This document shows positions 1-5,525 of a stretch of 6,428 nt of DNA, piece after piece. Below the pieces are notes generated by a model. The model was not told the origin of the DNA. It did not search any database and was given only the letters and a program-made list of their open reading frames with translations. The DNA is taken from NCBI GenBank assembly GCA_021805955.1, contig JAJZDO010000338.1, positions 1-6,428 on the forward strand, given 5' to 3'. Position numbers and translations under genes: made by a program. Source of the DNA: Acidobacteriota bacterium. GTDB lineage: Bacteria; Acidobacteriota; Terriglobia; Terriglobales; Acidobacteriaceae. Numbering within the stretch: position 1 is the first letter of the stretch; each line of letters begins with the position of its first letter.

Positions 1-948
1 ATGCCGGAAGAATGCTTTCGTGCGGTTGATGAATGCGGGACTCCAATGGTTTCGATTCCCGGGGGAGAACCGCTTCTTCATCCTCAGATAGGGGAGATTG
101 TTGAGGGATTGGTTGCAAGAAAGAAATATATTTATCTGTGCACCAATGCTTTGTTGCTGAAGGAAAAGCTGCATCTATTCAAACCCAGCAAATATCTTTC
201 GTTCTCTGTGCATATGGATGGGCAGCGCGACCATCATGATTTCTCGGTGTGCCTGGAAGGTGGATACGACAAGGCGATCGAGGGAATCCGCGAGGCGGTT
301 TCCAAGGGTTTTCGCGTGACGACCAATACGACCTTGTTCGACGGCGCCGATCCGAACAGTGTGCGTGCCTTCTTTGACGAGATGATGCAGGTTGGCGTCG
401 AGTCCATGATGGTGGCGCCTGGATACACCTACGAAAAGGCTCCGGATCAAAAGCATTTTCTGGGTAGAGCGCGCTCTCGCAGGCTGTTTCGCGCAATTCT
501 GGCAAACCGCAAGAAGAGCTGGCGCTTCAATGCATCGCCGATGTATATGGAGTTTCTGATGGGCAAGCGGGACTTTAGTTGCACCCCGTGGGGCATGCCG
601 ACCTATAACATCTTCGGCTGGCAAAAGCCCTGCTATCTGCTTCAGGACGGCTATGCGGACAGTTTTGCGGAGCTGATGGAAGCTACGGAGTGGGCGCACT
701 ACGGTACCGAATCGGGGAATCCGAAGTGCGCGAATTGCATGGTGCACTCCGGATACGAAGCCTCGGGTGTGAATTTCACATTTAGCTCATTGAAAGGATT
801 GTGGGCGACCGCGAAAGCGACGATGACGCTCTATCCGGACCACGGAGCACTCGACCTGTTGAGTCAGCCGGTGAAGCCGGTGCATGCGAAAAATCCCCTG
901 GTCAACATTGACGTGCCGCAAACCGCGCTGGAGGAAACTCACGTATGA
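1..948 (+). CDS. hpnH: HpnH, adenosylhopane synthase (radical SAM), 5'-truncated by window edge
   Basis: HpnH joins a 5'-deoxyadenosyl radical from S-adenosylmethionine to hopene (diploptene), giving adenosylhopane, the first C35 hopanoid. The 315 visible residues match the family after its N-terminus: the SAM-contacting GGEPLLH motif (residues 21-27), KKYIYLCTNALLL (41-53), SVHMDG (69-74), APGYTYEKAPDQ (139-150), and a C-terminal Cys-containing region with CTPWG (194-198), FGWQKPCYLL (205-214) and CANCMVHSGYEA (243-254). The ATG at base 1 is probably internal: family members carry about 60 more N-terminal residues that include the CxxxCxxC [4Fe-4S] motif, absent here because the window starts too late. 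Where family members I recall read CMVHCGYE, this protein has Ser at residue 250. The stop overlaps the next start as ATGA. Family assignment is secure; the true start cannot be seen. Confidence 0.95.
   Translation: MPEECFRAVDECGTPMVSIPGGEPLLHPQIGEIVEGLVARKKYIYLCTNALLLKEKLHLFKPSKYLSFSVHMDGQRDHHDFSVCLEGGYDKAIEGIREAVSKGFRVTTNTTLFDGADPNSVRAFFDEMMQVGVESMMVAPGYTYEKAPDQKHFLGRARSRRLFRAILANRKKSWRFNASPMYMEFLMGKRDFSCTPWGMPTYNIFGWQKPCYLLQDGYADSFAELMEATEWAHYGTESGNPKCANCMVHSGYEASGVNFTFSSLKGLWATAKATMTLYPDHGALDLLSQPVKPVHAKNPLVNIDVPQTALEETHV
930..935 (+). promoter_or_regulatory. Shine-Dalgarno site for the small ORF after hpnH
   Basis: GGAGGA lies inside the 3' end of hpnH, nine bases before the ATG at 945. 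It is the clearest ribosome binding site in the first half of the window and supports both the 945 start and the reality of the downstream small gene. Confidence 0.75.
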
Positions 949-1370
949 CGGGACCTGCGACGAAGCCAGTGTCCGATCCTGATGCGATGGAAGTAGCGCC
1001 AGGAGCCGAGCGCGAAATTCTGGAAGGCTGGATTCCAGCACTGGCCACCGAAGAAGAAACTCGCGAAGCGCTGGAGCAGGCCTTTGGCTATCGCGGCGAT
1101 GTGACCATCACGCTGAAGACCGGCGTCCGCATTGAAGGCTATATCTTCGATCGCCGACCCGCAGCGGCGCTGCATCGCGCGGTTGTTCGCATCATGCCGA
1201 AAGATACCTCGGAGCGCGTGTCAATTCCTTACTCAGAGATTGCCGGGCTGGCGTTTACCGGACGCGATTCCGCGGCGGGCAAAAGCTGGGAAGCCTGGGT
1301 GCAGCGCTATTGGGAAAAGAAAGCCGCCGGCGAAAAGAATATCGGCATCCAGGCGGAAGCGCTGGACTAA
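945..1370 (+). CDS. Uncharacterised 141-aa protein coupled to hpnH; possible Sm/SH3-like barrel
   Basis: I do not recognise a named family. The protein is 141 residues, with no signal peptide, membrane segment or cysteine. It has an acidic N-terminus (1-50), then a segment that looks like a small beta-barrel: GDVTITLKTGVRIEGYIFDR (51-70), a strand AVVRIMPK (79-86) and RVSIPYSEIAGLAFTGRD (91-108). It ends in a Trp-rich helix, SWEAWVQRYWEKK (114-126). The hydrophobic-x-hydrophobic-x-L-x-x-G-x-x-x-x-G pattern followed by Asp recalls the Sm1 motif of Sm/Hfq-like and related SH3-like barrels; this is inference from pattern only. The start is supported by GGAGGA nine bases upstream and by a four-base ATGA overlap with hpnH, which implies translational coupling and matched expression. 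A role in the hopanoid pathway is suggested only by position. I recall similar unnamed ORFs beside acidobacterial hpnH but cannot confirm this. Confidence 0.85.
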   Translation: MTGPATKPVSDPDAMEVAPGAEREILEGWIPALATEEETREALEQAFGYRGDVTITLKTGVRIEGYIFDRRPAAALHRAVVRIMPKDTSERVSIPYSEIAGLAFTGRDSAAGKSWEAWVQRYWEKKAAGEKNIGIQAEALD

Positions 1371-1422
1371 ACGAAATTCCAAATGTAAAAGCTCTAAAAA
1401 TACCGCCAGTGGAAGGAGGATT

Positions 1423-1530
1423 GTCATTCTGAGCGTAGCGAAAACTCAGGGTTTTATGGCCATGCTACCCATGCGAATATTCCCTGGATTTTTCACTTCT
1501 GTCGCGGCGGCGACCTTCGTTCAGAATGAC
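1423..1530. repeat. Short repeat element with inverted ends (GTCATTCTGAGCG type)
   Basis: The left end GTCATTCTGAGCG (1423-1435) matches the reverse complement of the right end CGTTCAGAATGAC (1518-1530) at 12 of 13 positions, giving a 108-bp unit with inverted ends. A small inner hairpin, GTCGC (1501-1505) pairing with GCGAC (1510-1514), sits next to the right end. From memory, GTCATTCTGAGCG...AGCGAA sequences are abundant dispersed intergenic repeats in acidobacterial and some other genomes. No ORF of its own is credible, so it would be non-autonomous (REP- or MITE-like). No target-site duplication is obvious at the ends. The arms are too far apart for a typical intrinsic terminator. Confidence 0.65.
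1458..1473 (+). repeat. Direct repeat, copy 1 (16 bp)
   Basis: GGCCATGCTACCCATG here matches GGCCATGCTACCGATG at 1545-1560 at 15 of 16 positions. Copy 1 is inside the inverted-end element and copy 2 lies just outside its right end, 87 bases downstream. No function is evident. Confidence 0.6.
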
Positions 1531-1544
1531 TGCCTTCAACACCC

Positions 1545-1560
1545 GGCCATGCTACCGATG
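1545..1560 (+). repeat. Direct repeat, copy 2 (16 bp)
   Basis: This is the second copy of the 16-base direct repeat, one mismatch from copy 1 at 1458-1473. It lies 54 bases before the hpnA start, so it could in principle be an upstream regulatory site, or a remnant of a slippage or duplication event in the repeat element. Confidence 0.6.
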
Positions 1561-1614
1561 AATTTGCTCTAGACTGACTGGTACGCAGTTTCGATCTTTT
1601 TTTGTTCCCTCCTT

Positions 1615-2610
1615 ATGCGGATCTTTGTTACCGGAGCCACTGGATTTGTCGGCAGTCATGTGGCTCGAGCGCTGGCCGCAGCCGGAGCAGATCTGCGTTT
1701 GCTGACCCGCAAAACCAGTCGCACCGAACATCTGCAAGGGCTGAGCGCGGAGCTCGTCACGGGCGATTTGCTGGCGCCTGAAAATTTGCGCGGCGCAATT
1801 TCAGGCTGTGAAGCTCTGGTCCATGTGGCTGCCGATTACAGGCTGTGGGTGCCCGATCCCAAGACAATGTATGCGGCCAATGTTGAGGGGACGAAGGCCC
1901 TGCTGCGGCTGGCGCGGGAAACAGGCGTCAGTCGCATCGTCTACACATCCAGCGTGGCGACCATGGGATTTCGCTCCGACGGTACCGTGGTTGACGAAGA
2001 AACTCCAGTATCGATTGCCAACATGATCGGCCATTACAAGCGTTCCAAGTTCATGGCCGAACAGGAAGCCATCGCGGCGGCGCGTCTTGGCCAGCGGGTT
2101 GTCATTCTGAACCCAACCACGCCAATCGGGGCGGATGACGCGAAGCCGACACCGACCGGTCGCATCGTGGTGGACTTTCTGAATCGGAAATTTCCAGCGT
2201 ATGTGGATACCGGTTTGAACCTGGTGGATGTACAGTCGGTCGCCGCAATGCACGTGGCTGCACTGGAGCGCGGTAGTCTGGGGGAGCGGTACATTCTAGG
2301 TGGAGAAAATCTTACGCTGAAGCAAATTCTGGATCGTATGGCTACCATGACAGGGTTGCCCTCGCCAACGATGCGAGTGCCGCACTCCGTCGCCATGGCG
2401 TTTGCATTTTTAGATGAATGGATGACGGGACGCATTCTAGGGCGTGAGCCGCGAGCAACTGTGGAAGCTGTGCGAATGGGAAAGAAGAAAATGTATGCCA
2501 GCTCCGCGAAGGCGGAACGGGATTTAGGCTATCGGGTGCTTCCAGTCGATTCCGCGCTGCGTGCGGCAATTGACTGGTTCCGCGCCCACGGGTACGCTCC
2601 CGAGTCATGA
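1615..2610 (+). CDS. hpnA: HpnA, hopanoid-associated sugar epimerase / SDR dehydratase-like protein
   Basis: This is a 331-residue extended short-chain dehydrogenase/reductase of the NAD-dependent epimerase/dehydratase type. The Rossmann nucleotide motif TGATGFVGSH is at residues 6-15, the strand-4 serine region VYTSSVATMG at 109-118, and the catalytic YxxxK as YKRSK at 141-145, followed by FMAEQ. The substrate-binding half has LNPTTPIGADD (around 165-175), and the C-terminus includes MYASSAKAERDLGY. Length and wording match HpnA, the 'hopanoid-associated sugar epimerase'. Its exact reaction is not established; a role in modifying the sugar-derived side chain or a donor sugar is presumed from its family. 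The start places the Rossmann strand at residue 2, as usual, although no Shine-Dalgarno is visible (the CCTCCTT before it is the complement of one). Its stop overlaps the hpnG start as ATGA. Confidence 0.92.
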   Translation: MRIFVTGATGFVGSHVARALAAAGADLRLLTRKTSRTEHLQGLSAELVTGDLLAPENLRGAISGCEALVHVAADYRLWVPDPKTMYAANVEGTKALLRLARETGVSRIVYTSSVATMGFRSDGTVVDEETPVSIANMIGHYKRSKFMAEQEAIAAARLGQRVVILNPTTPIGADDAKPTPTGRIVVDFLNRKFPAYVDTGLNLVDVQSVAAMHVAALERGSLGERYILGGENLTLKQILDRMATMTGLPSPTMRVPHSVAMAFAFLDEWMTGRILGREPRATVEAVRMGKKKMYASSAKAERDLGYRVLPVDSALRAAIDWFRAHGYAPES

Positions 2611-3284
2611 ACTCACGGATCGCAATTCTTGCTGCGTTGCAACGCGAAGTTGCGCCGCTGGTGCGTGACTGGCCGGTTCGAACCGTTTCGCGTAGTGCGG
2701 GAACACGCGTGTGGGAATGTGATCGTGCGGTAGTTGCATGTGCGGGCATGGGCCGTGATCGCGTGACGCGCGCTTTGGAACTGGCCGAGTCCCGAGGACC
2801 GCTGCATTTGGTGATTTCTATAGGATATGCTGGGGCATTGCGGACCGGGATGCCAACCGATACGGTTTATTGGCCGTCGATTGTGATCGACGATCGAACC
2901 GGGGAGCGGTTTGCATGCAGCGATGGAGTGGGAACTTTGGTGACTATGGATCATGCGGTCGGACGCGAGGAAAAGTTGACGCTGGCTGCCCGCTGGAACG
3001 CAGACCTTGTCGATATGGAGTCGGCAACGGTTGCGCGATTGGCGAGATTACGCGCATTGCCGTTTCGCGCGCTCCGCGCCATCAGCGATTCGGTCGACGA
3101 CAATCTGCCTGATTTTAGCCGGTTTACCGACGAGCGCGGGGGATTTCGCAGCGGCTCGTTTGCGATGTATGCAGCCTTGCACCCATGGTTGATCCCAACG
3201 ACGCTCCGGCTCGGCAAACAGTCTGCGCGGGCGTCGCAAGCGATTGCAGAAGCATTACAGCAGATTTTGCAGCAAGCGGAATAA
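2607..3284 (+). CDS. hpnG: HpnG, adenosylhopane nucleoside phosphorylase
   Basis: HpnG belongs to the purine nucleoside phosphorylase / MTA-SAH nucleosidase superfamily and removes adenine from adenosylhopane on the way to ribosylhopane. In these 225 residues the family marks are the N-terminal AILAALQREVAPL (6-18), the phosphate/ribose-side loop VISIGYAGAL (69-78), the ribose-binding DLVDMESATVARLA (133-146, with MES at 137-139), and the base-side SD pair in RAISDSVDD (157-165). The C-terminal LHPWLIPTTLRL-like helix resembles other HpnG proteins. No signal peptide or membrane segment is visible; action at the membrane face is inferred from the lipid substrate. The start overlaps the hpnA stop by four bases with no clear ribosome site, suggesting translation by coupling. 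It ends one base before the next gene. A generic nucleosidase is possible, but the hopanoid neighbours make HpnG the best call. Confidence 0.9.
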   Translation: MNSRIAILAALQREVAPLVRDWPVRTVSRSAGTRVWECDRAVVACAGMGRDRVTRALELAESRGPLHLVISIGYAGALRTGMPTDTVYWPSIVIDDRTGERFACSDGVGTLVTMDHAVGREEKLTLAARWNADLVDMESATVARLARLRALPFRALRAISDSVDDNLPDFSRFTDERGGFRSGSFAMYAALHPWLIPTTLRLGKQSARASQAIAEALQQILQQAE

Positions 3285-3285
3285 A

Positions 3286-4380
3286 ATGGATACAGTGACG
3301 ACCTACAACGGTACAATTCCTTCGACAATGCGTGCAGCAGTCTATCGCGGTATCAACGACGTTCGCGTAGAGAGCGTGCCGGTTCCCGCCATTGGATCGG
3401 GCGAAGTCCTGCTCAAGATTCACATCTGCGGAATTTGCGGCACCGATCTGAAAAAGATTCATACAGGTTCACACTCCGCGCCAAGAATCTTCGGCCATGA
3501 AATGGCAGGGGTGATCGCAGCCGTCGGCGACAAGGTCAGCGGCTGGAAAGTCGGCGACCGGGTTATGGCCTTTCACCACATTCCCTGCGGGAAGGGCTGT
3601 TACTACTGCAGAAAAAAAACATTCTCTCAGTGCGAAAGCTACAAACGCGTGGGTTGTACGGCCGGATTTGAGCCGTCCGGCGGAGGCTTTGCCGAATATA
3701 TTCGCGTGATGGATTGGATCGTCGAACGCGGACTGGTGCGTATTCCGGACCATGTTCCTTTTGAACAGGCGCTATGGATTGAGCCCGTCAATACTTGCTA
3801 TAAGGCGATTCATAAACTGCAACTTGACGCAGACGAAACTGTGCTGGTGATCGGACAGGGGCCTATCGGGATTTTACTGGCCTCGTTAGCGCGGCAAACA
3901 GGTGCGAAGGTGCTGACTTCAGACCTTTATCCCTCACGCCATGAAGTTGCGGCACAATTCGATCTGCATCACCCTATTTATGCCGACAAGCAGGATCCAA
4001 TCGCCATTGTGAAAGAACACACAGAAGGCCGCGGCGCGGATGTTGTGATTGTGGCCGTAGGCGGAAATGCATTGATTCGCCCCGCGATGGATGCAGCGCG
4101 TTTTGGCGGCAGAGTGCTGCTGTTTGCCGCCACCCAGCATGGCGAGACCGTGATTGACCCTGCCGCGATATGCATGGACGAAAAATCTCTGATCGGATCC
4201 TACAGTTCATCCGCCGATGTGCAACAGACGGCTTCCCAATTGGTTCTGGACGGCTATACCGACCGTTTTGATTTAACCCGTTTGATCTCCCATACCTTTC
4301 CGCTGGAACAGGCGGCGGAAGCGATTGCATTCGCATCAGAACCGAAGCCAGATTCCATGAAAGTAGTGATTCAAGCGTAG
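3286..4380 (+). CDS. Zinc-dependent medium-chain dehydrogenase 1 (sorbitol/threonine dehydrogenase-like)
   Basis: This is a 364-residue MDR-family alcohol dehydrogenase with a GroES-like N-terminal domain and a Rossmann domain. Likely catalytic-zinc residues are C51 (in ICGICGTD, 47-54), H71-E72 (FGHEMAG) and E166 (WIEPVNTC). A structural-zinc lobe is present as C101, C105, C108 and C116, with CxxxC spacing at the first pair instead of the usual CxxC. The cofactor loop is VIGQGPIG (188-195); D213, at the end of the second Rossmann strand (LTSDLYPSR), points to NAD(H). I chose the ATG at 3286, one base after the hpnG stop with a weak AGCGGA upstream. An in-frame ATG at 3244 would overlap hpnG by 41 bases, and one at 3328 gives the classic MRAAVYRG beginning. 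Relatives oxidise polyols or reduce aldoses and ketoses; the substrate here is unknown. Position after hpnG suggests a hopanoid side-chain redox step (inference). Confidence 0.88.
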   Translation: MDTVTTYNGTIPSTMRAAVYRGINDVRVESVPVPAIGSGEVLLKIHICGICGTDLKKIHTGSHSAPRIFGHEMAGVIAAVGDKVSGWKVGDRVMAFHHIPCGKGCYYCRKKTFSQCESYKRVGCTAGFEPSGGGFAEYIRVMDWIVERGLVRIPDHVPFEQALWIEPVNTCYKAIHKLQLDADETVLVIGQGPIGILLASLARQTGAKVLTSDLYPSRHEVAAQFDLHHPIYADKQDPIAIVKEHTEGRGADVVIVAVGGNALIRPAMDAARFGGRVLLFAATQHGETVIDPAAICMDEKSLIGSYSSSADVQQTASQLVLDGYTDRFDLTRLISHTFPLEQAAEAIAFASEPKPDSMKVVIQA

Positions 4381-4397
4381 TAGCCCAACGTTCCCTT

Positions 4398-5525
4398 ATG
4401 TCAAGGATGAAAGAAGCTACAAGTCGATCGACTCACCATGCAGTTTGCGAAACTATCGATATGGCCGCTGAAATGAACGCCGCTATTTTGTACGGCAAAG
4501 AAGATGTCCGGATCCAACGGCTGCCAGTTCCCGAAGCGGGCTCCGGGGAGATAGTTGTACGTGTCGCGGCCGCCTTGACTTGCGGAACCGACCTGAAAGT
4601 ATTTCGTCGCGGCTACCACGAGAGAATGCTAAAGCCGCCCGCACCTTTTGGTCATGAGATGGCAGGCGTGGTTTCGCAGGTTGGCGCTGGAGTTACAAAC
4701 TTCCAGGAAGGGGATCGCGTGGTCGCGGTGAACTCCGCACCCTGCGGCGAATGTTATTTCTGCGGGCGGCAACAGGAAAATCTGTGCGACGACCTGATCT
4801 TCAACAACGGCGCCTATGCCGAATATTTTCGAATTCCCGCCCGTATCGTGGTGATGAATACGTTTCATGTTCCCGATTCCATACCACTGGAACATGCGGC
4901 GCTGACAGAGCCGCTGGCCTGTGTGCTGCACGGCATGGACGAGACTGGCGCGCAGGCTGGCGATCAGATGATTGTGATTGGGGCGGGCCCCATTGGGCTG
5001 ATGTTTATTCATACAGCCGCACTGAACGGAATCGATGTAATTGCTGTGGTGAAGCACCCGGAACAAGTGAAGCTGGCGCGTTCCTTTGGAGCTTGCCACG
5101 TGGTGCAGACCACGGAGACCGGCGACGTGATCGCATCCGTTCGCGCGCTCACTCCACAGCACCGCGGCGCCGACTCGGTCATTGAAGCGGTTGCGACGCC
5201 CGAGACATGGCAGTGGGCAGTGGATATGGTGCGTAAAGGCGGGGTGGTCAATTTTTTTGGTGGATGCCCGGCGGGAACGCAAGTAGCGCTCGATACCAAC
5301 CGCCTGCATTACAACGACCTTACCCTGCGAGCCAGCTTCCATCATCGTCCGTCCGTGTGTCGTCGTGCCTTCGATTGGATTGCGAGCGGTCATTTCCAGA
5401 GCGATAAATTCCTGACGGGAAGCGCGTCGCTGGAAGAACTGGTTCCTGTTTTCCGTAGGTTTCTAAACCGTAACAACGACATCAAAATTGCGATCCATCC
5501 CGGCGAGGATATGCGTGATCGGTAG
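4398..5525 (+). CDS. Zinc-dependent medium-chain dehydrogenase 2
   Basis: This second MDR alcohol dehydrogenase is 375 residues from the longest start. Likely catalytic zinc residues are C62 (LTCGTDLK), H86-E87 (FGHEMAG) and E171 (LTEPLACVLHG); the structural zinc set is the regular C116, C119, C122, C130. The cofactor loop is VIGAGPIG (193-200). The second Rossmann strand ends in AVVKHPEQ (216-223), with no acidic residue where the upstream paralogue has Asp, which may indicate NADP(H). The start is uncertain: the first 25 residues are not MDR-like, and in-frame ATGs at 4461 and 4473 (MNAAILYG, the usual family start) are plausible; none has a good ribosome site. It lies 17 bases after dehydrogenase 1 and overlaps the hpnC GTG start by 11 bases. 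The two proteins share motifs such as DVR, PVP, GSGE and FGHEMAGV but are clearly diverged, so this is not a recent duplication. Confidence 0.87.
   Translation: MSRMKEATSRSTHHAVCETIDMAAEMNAAILYGKEDVRIQRLPVPEAGSGEIVVRVAAALTCGTDLKVFRRGYHERMLKPPAPFGHEMAGVVSQVGAGVTNFQEGDRVVAVNSAPCGECYFCGRQQENLCDDLIFNNGAYAEYFRIPARIVVMNTFHVPDSIPLEHAALTEPLACVLHGMDETGAQAGDQMIVIGAGPIGLMFIHTAALNGIDVIAVVKHPEQVKLARSFGACHVVQTTETGDVIASVRALTPQHRGADSVIEAVATPETWQWAVDMVRKGGVVNFFGGCPAGTQVALDTNRLHYNDLTLRASFHHRPSVCRRAFDWIASGHFQSDKFLTGSASLEELVPVFRRFLNRNNDIKIAIHPGEDMRDR
5503..5509 (+). promoter_or_regulatory. Shine-Dalgarno site deciding the hpnC GTG start
   Basis: GCGAGGA lies within the last codons of dehydrogenase 2, with five bases between it and GTG at 5515. 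The alternative hpnC ATG at 5602 has no such site. This and the conserved-looking extra N-terminal residues favour the GTG. Confidence 0.6.

Larger units (their letters stand above)
1371..1614. other. Non-coding gap between the small ORF and hpnA
   Basis: These 244 bases are the only sizeable non-coding stretch. They contain an AT-rich lead (1371-1410), the inverted-end repeat element (1423-1530), a direct repeat copy (1545-1560) and a T-run (T7) just before hpnA at about 1597-1603. I see no convincing sigma-70 promoter, no compact GC hairpin followed by T-run that would be a strong intrinsic terminator, and no GGAGG-like site before the hpnA ATG. Whether hpnA has its own promoter here cannot be decided by eye. 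Confidence 0.6.

Noticed and set aside
175..747. 190-codon antisense ORF within hpnH
   Set aside because: It is a shadow of the conserved radical-SAM coding frame and has no ribosome site or family features.
1423..1530. Intrinsic terminator formed by the inverted arms
   Set aside because: The arms are 82 bases apart and no T-run follows the right arm, so this is better explained as a repeat element.
1132..1572. 146-codon + strand ORF spanning the end of the small gene and the repeat element
   Set aside because: It is out of frame with the well-supported small gene, its product is low-complexity and basic with no family resemblance, and it runs through repeat DNA.
1564..1592. Possible promoter before hpnA with TTGCTC as a -35 box
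   Set aside because: There is no acceptable -10 hexamer at 16-18 bases spacing, so I do not annotate it.
1607..1613. CCTCCTT just before the hpnA ATG
   Set aside because: It is the complement of a Shine-Dalgarno sequence, not one that can pair with 16S rRNA on this strand.
3244..3285. Upstream in-frame ATG for dehydrogenase 1
   Set aside because: It would add 14 residues encoded inside hpnG that do not resemble MDR N-termini; the ATG at 3286 directly follows the hpnG stop.
4629..5393. 254-codon antisense ORF within dehydrogenase 2
   Set aside because: It lies fully inside a clear MDR gene, and its His/Arg/Gln-rich product looks like the reverse-strand shadow of a GC-biased coding region.
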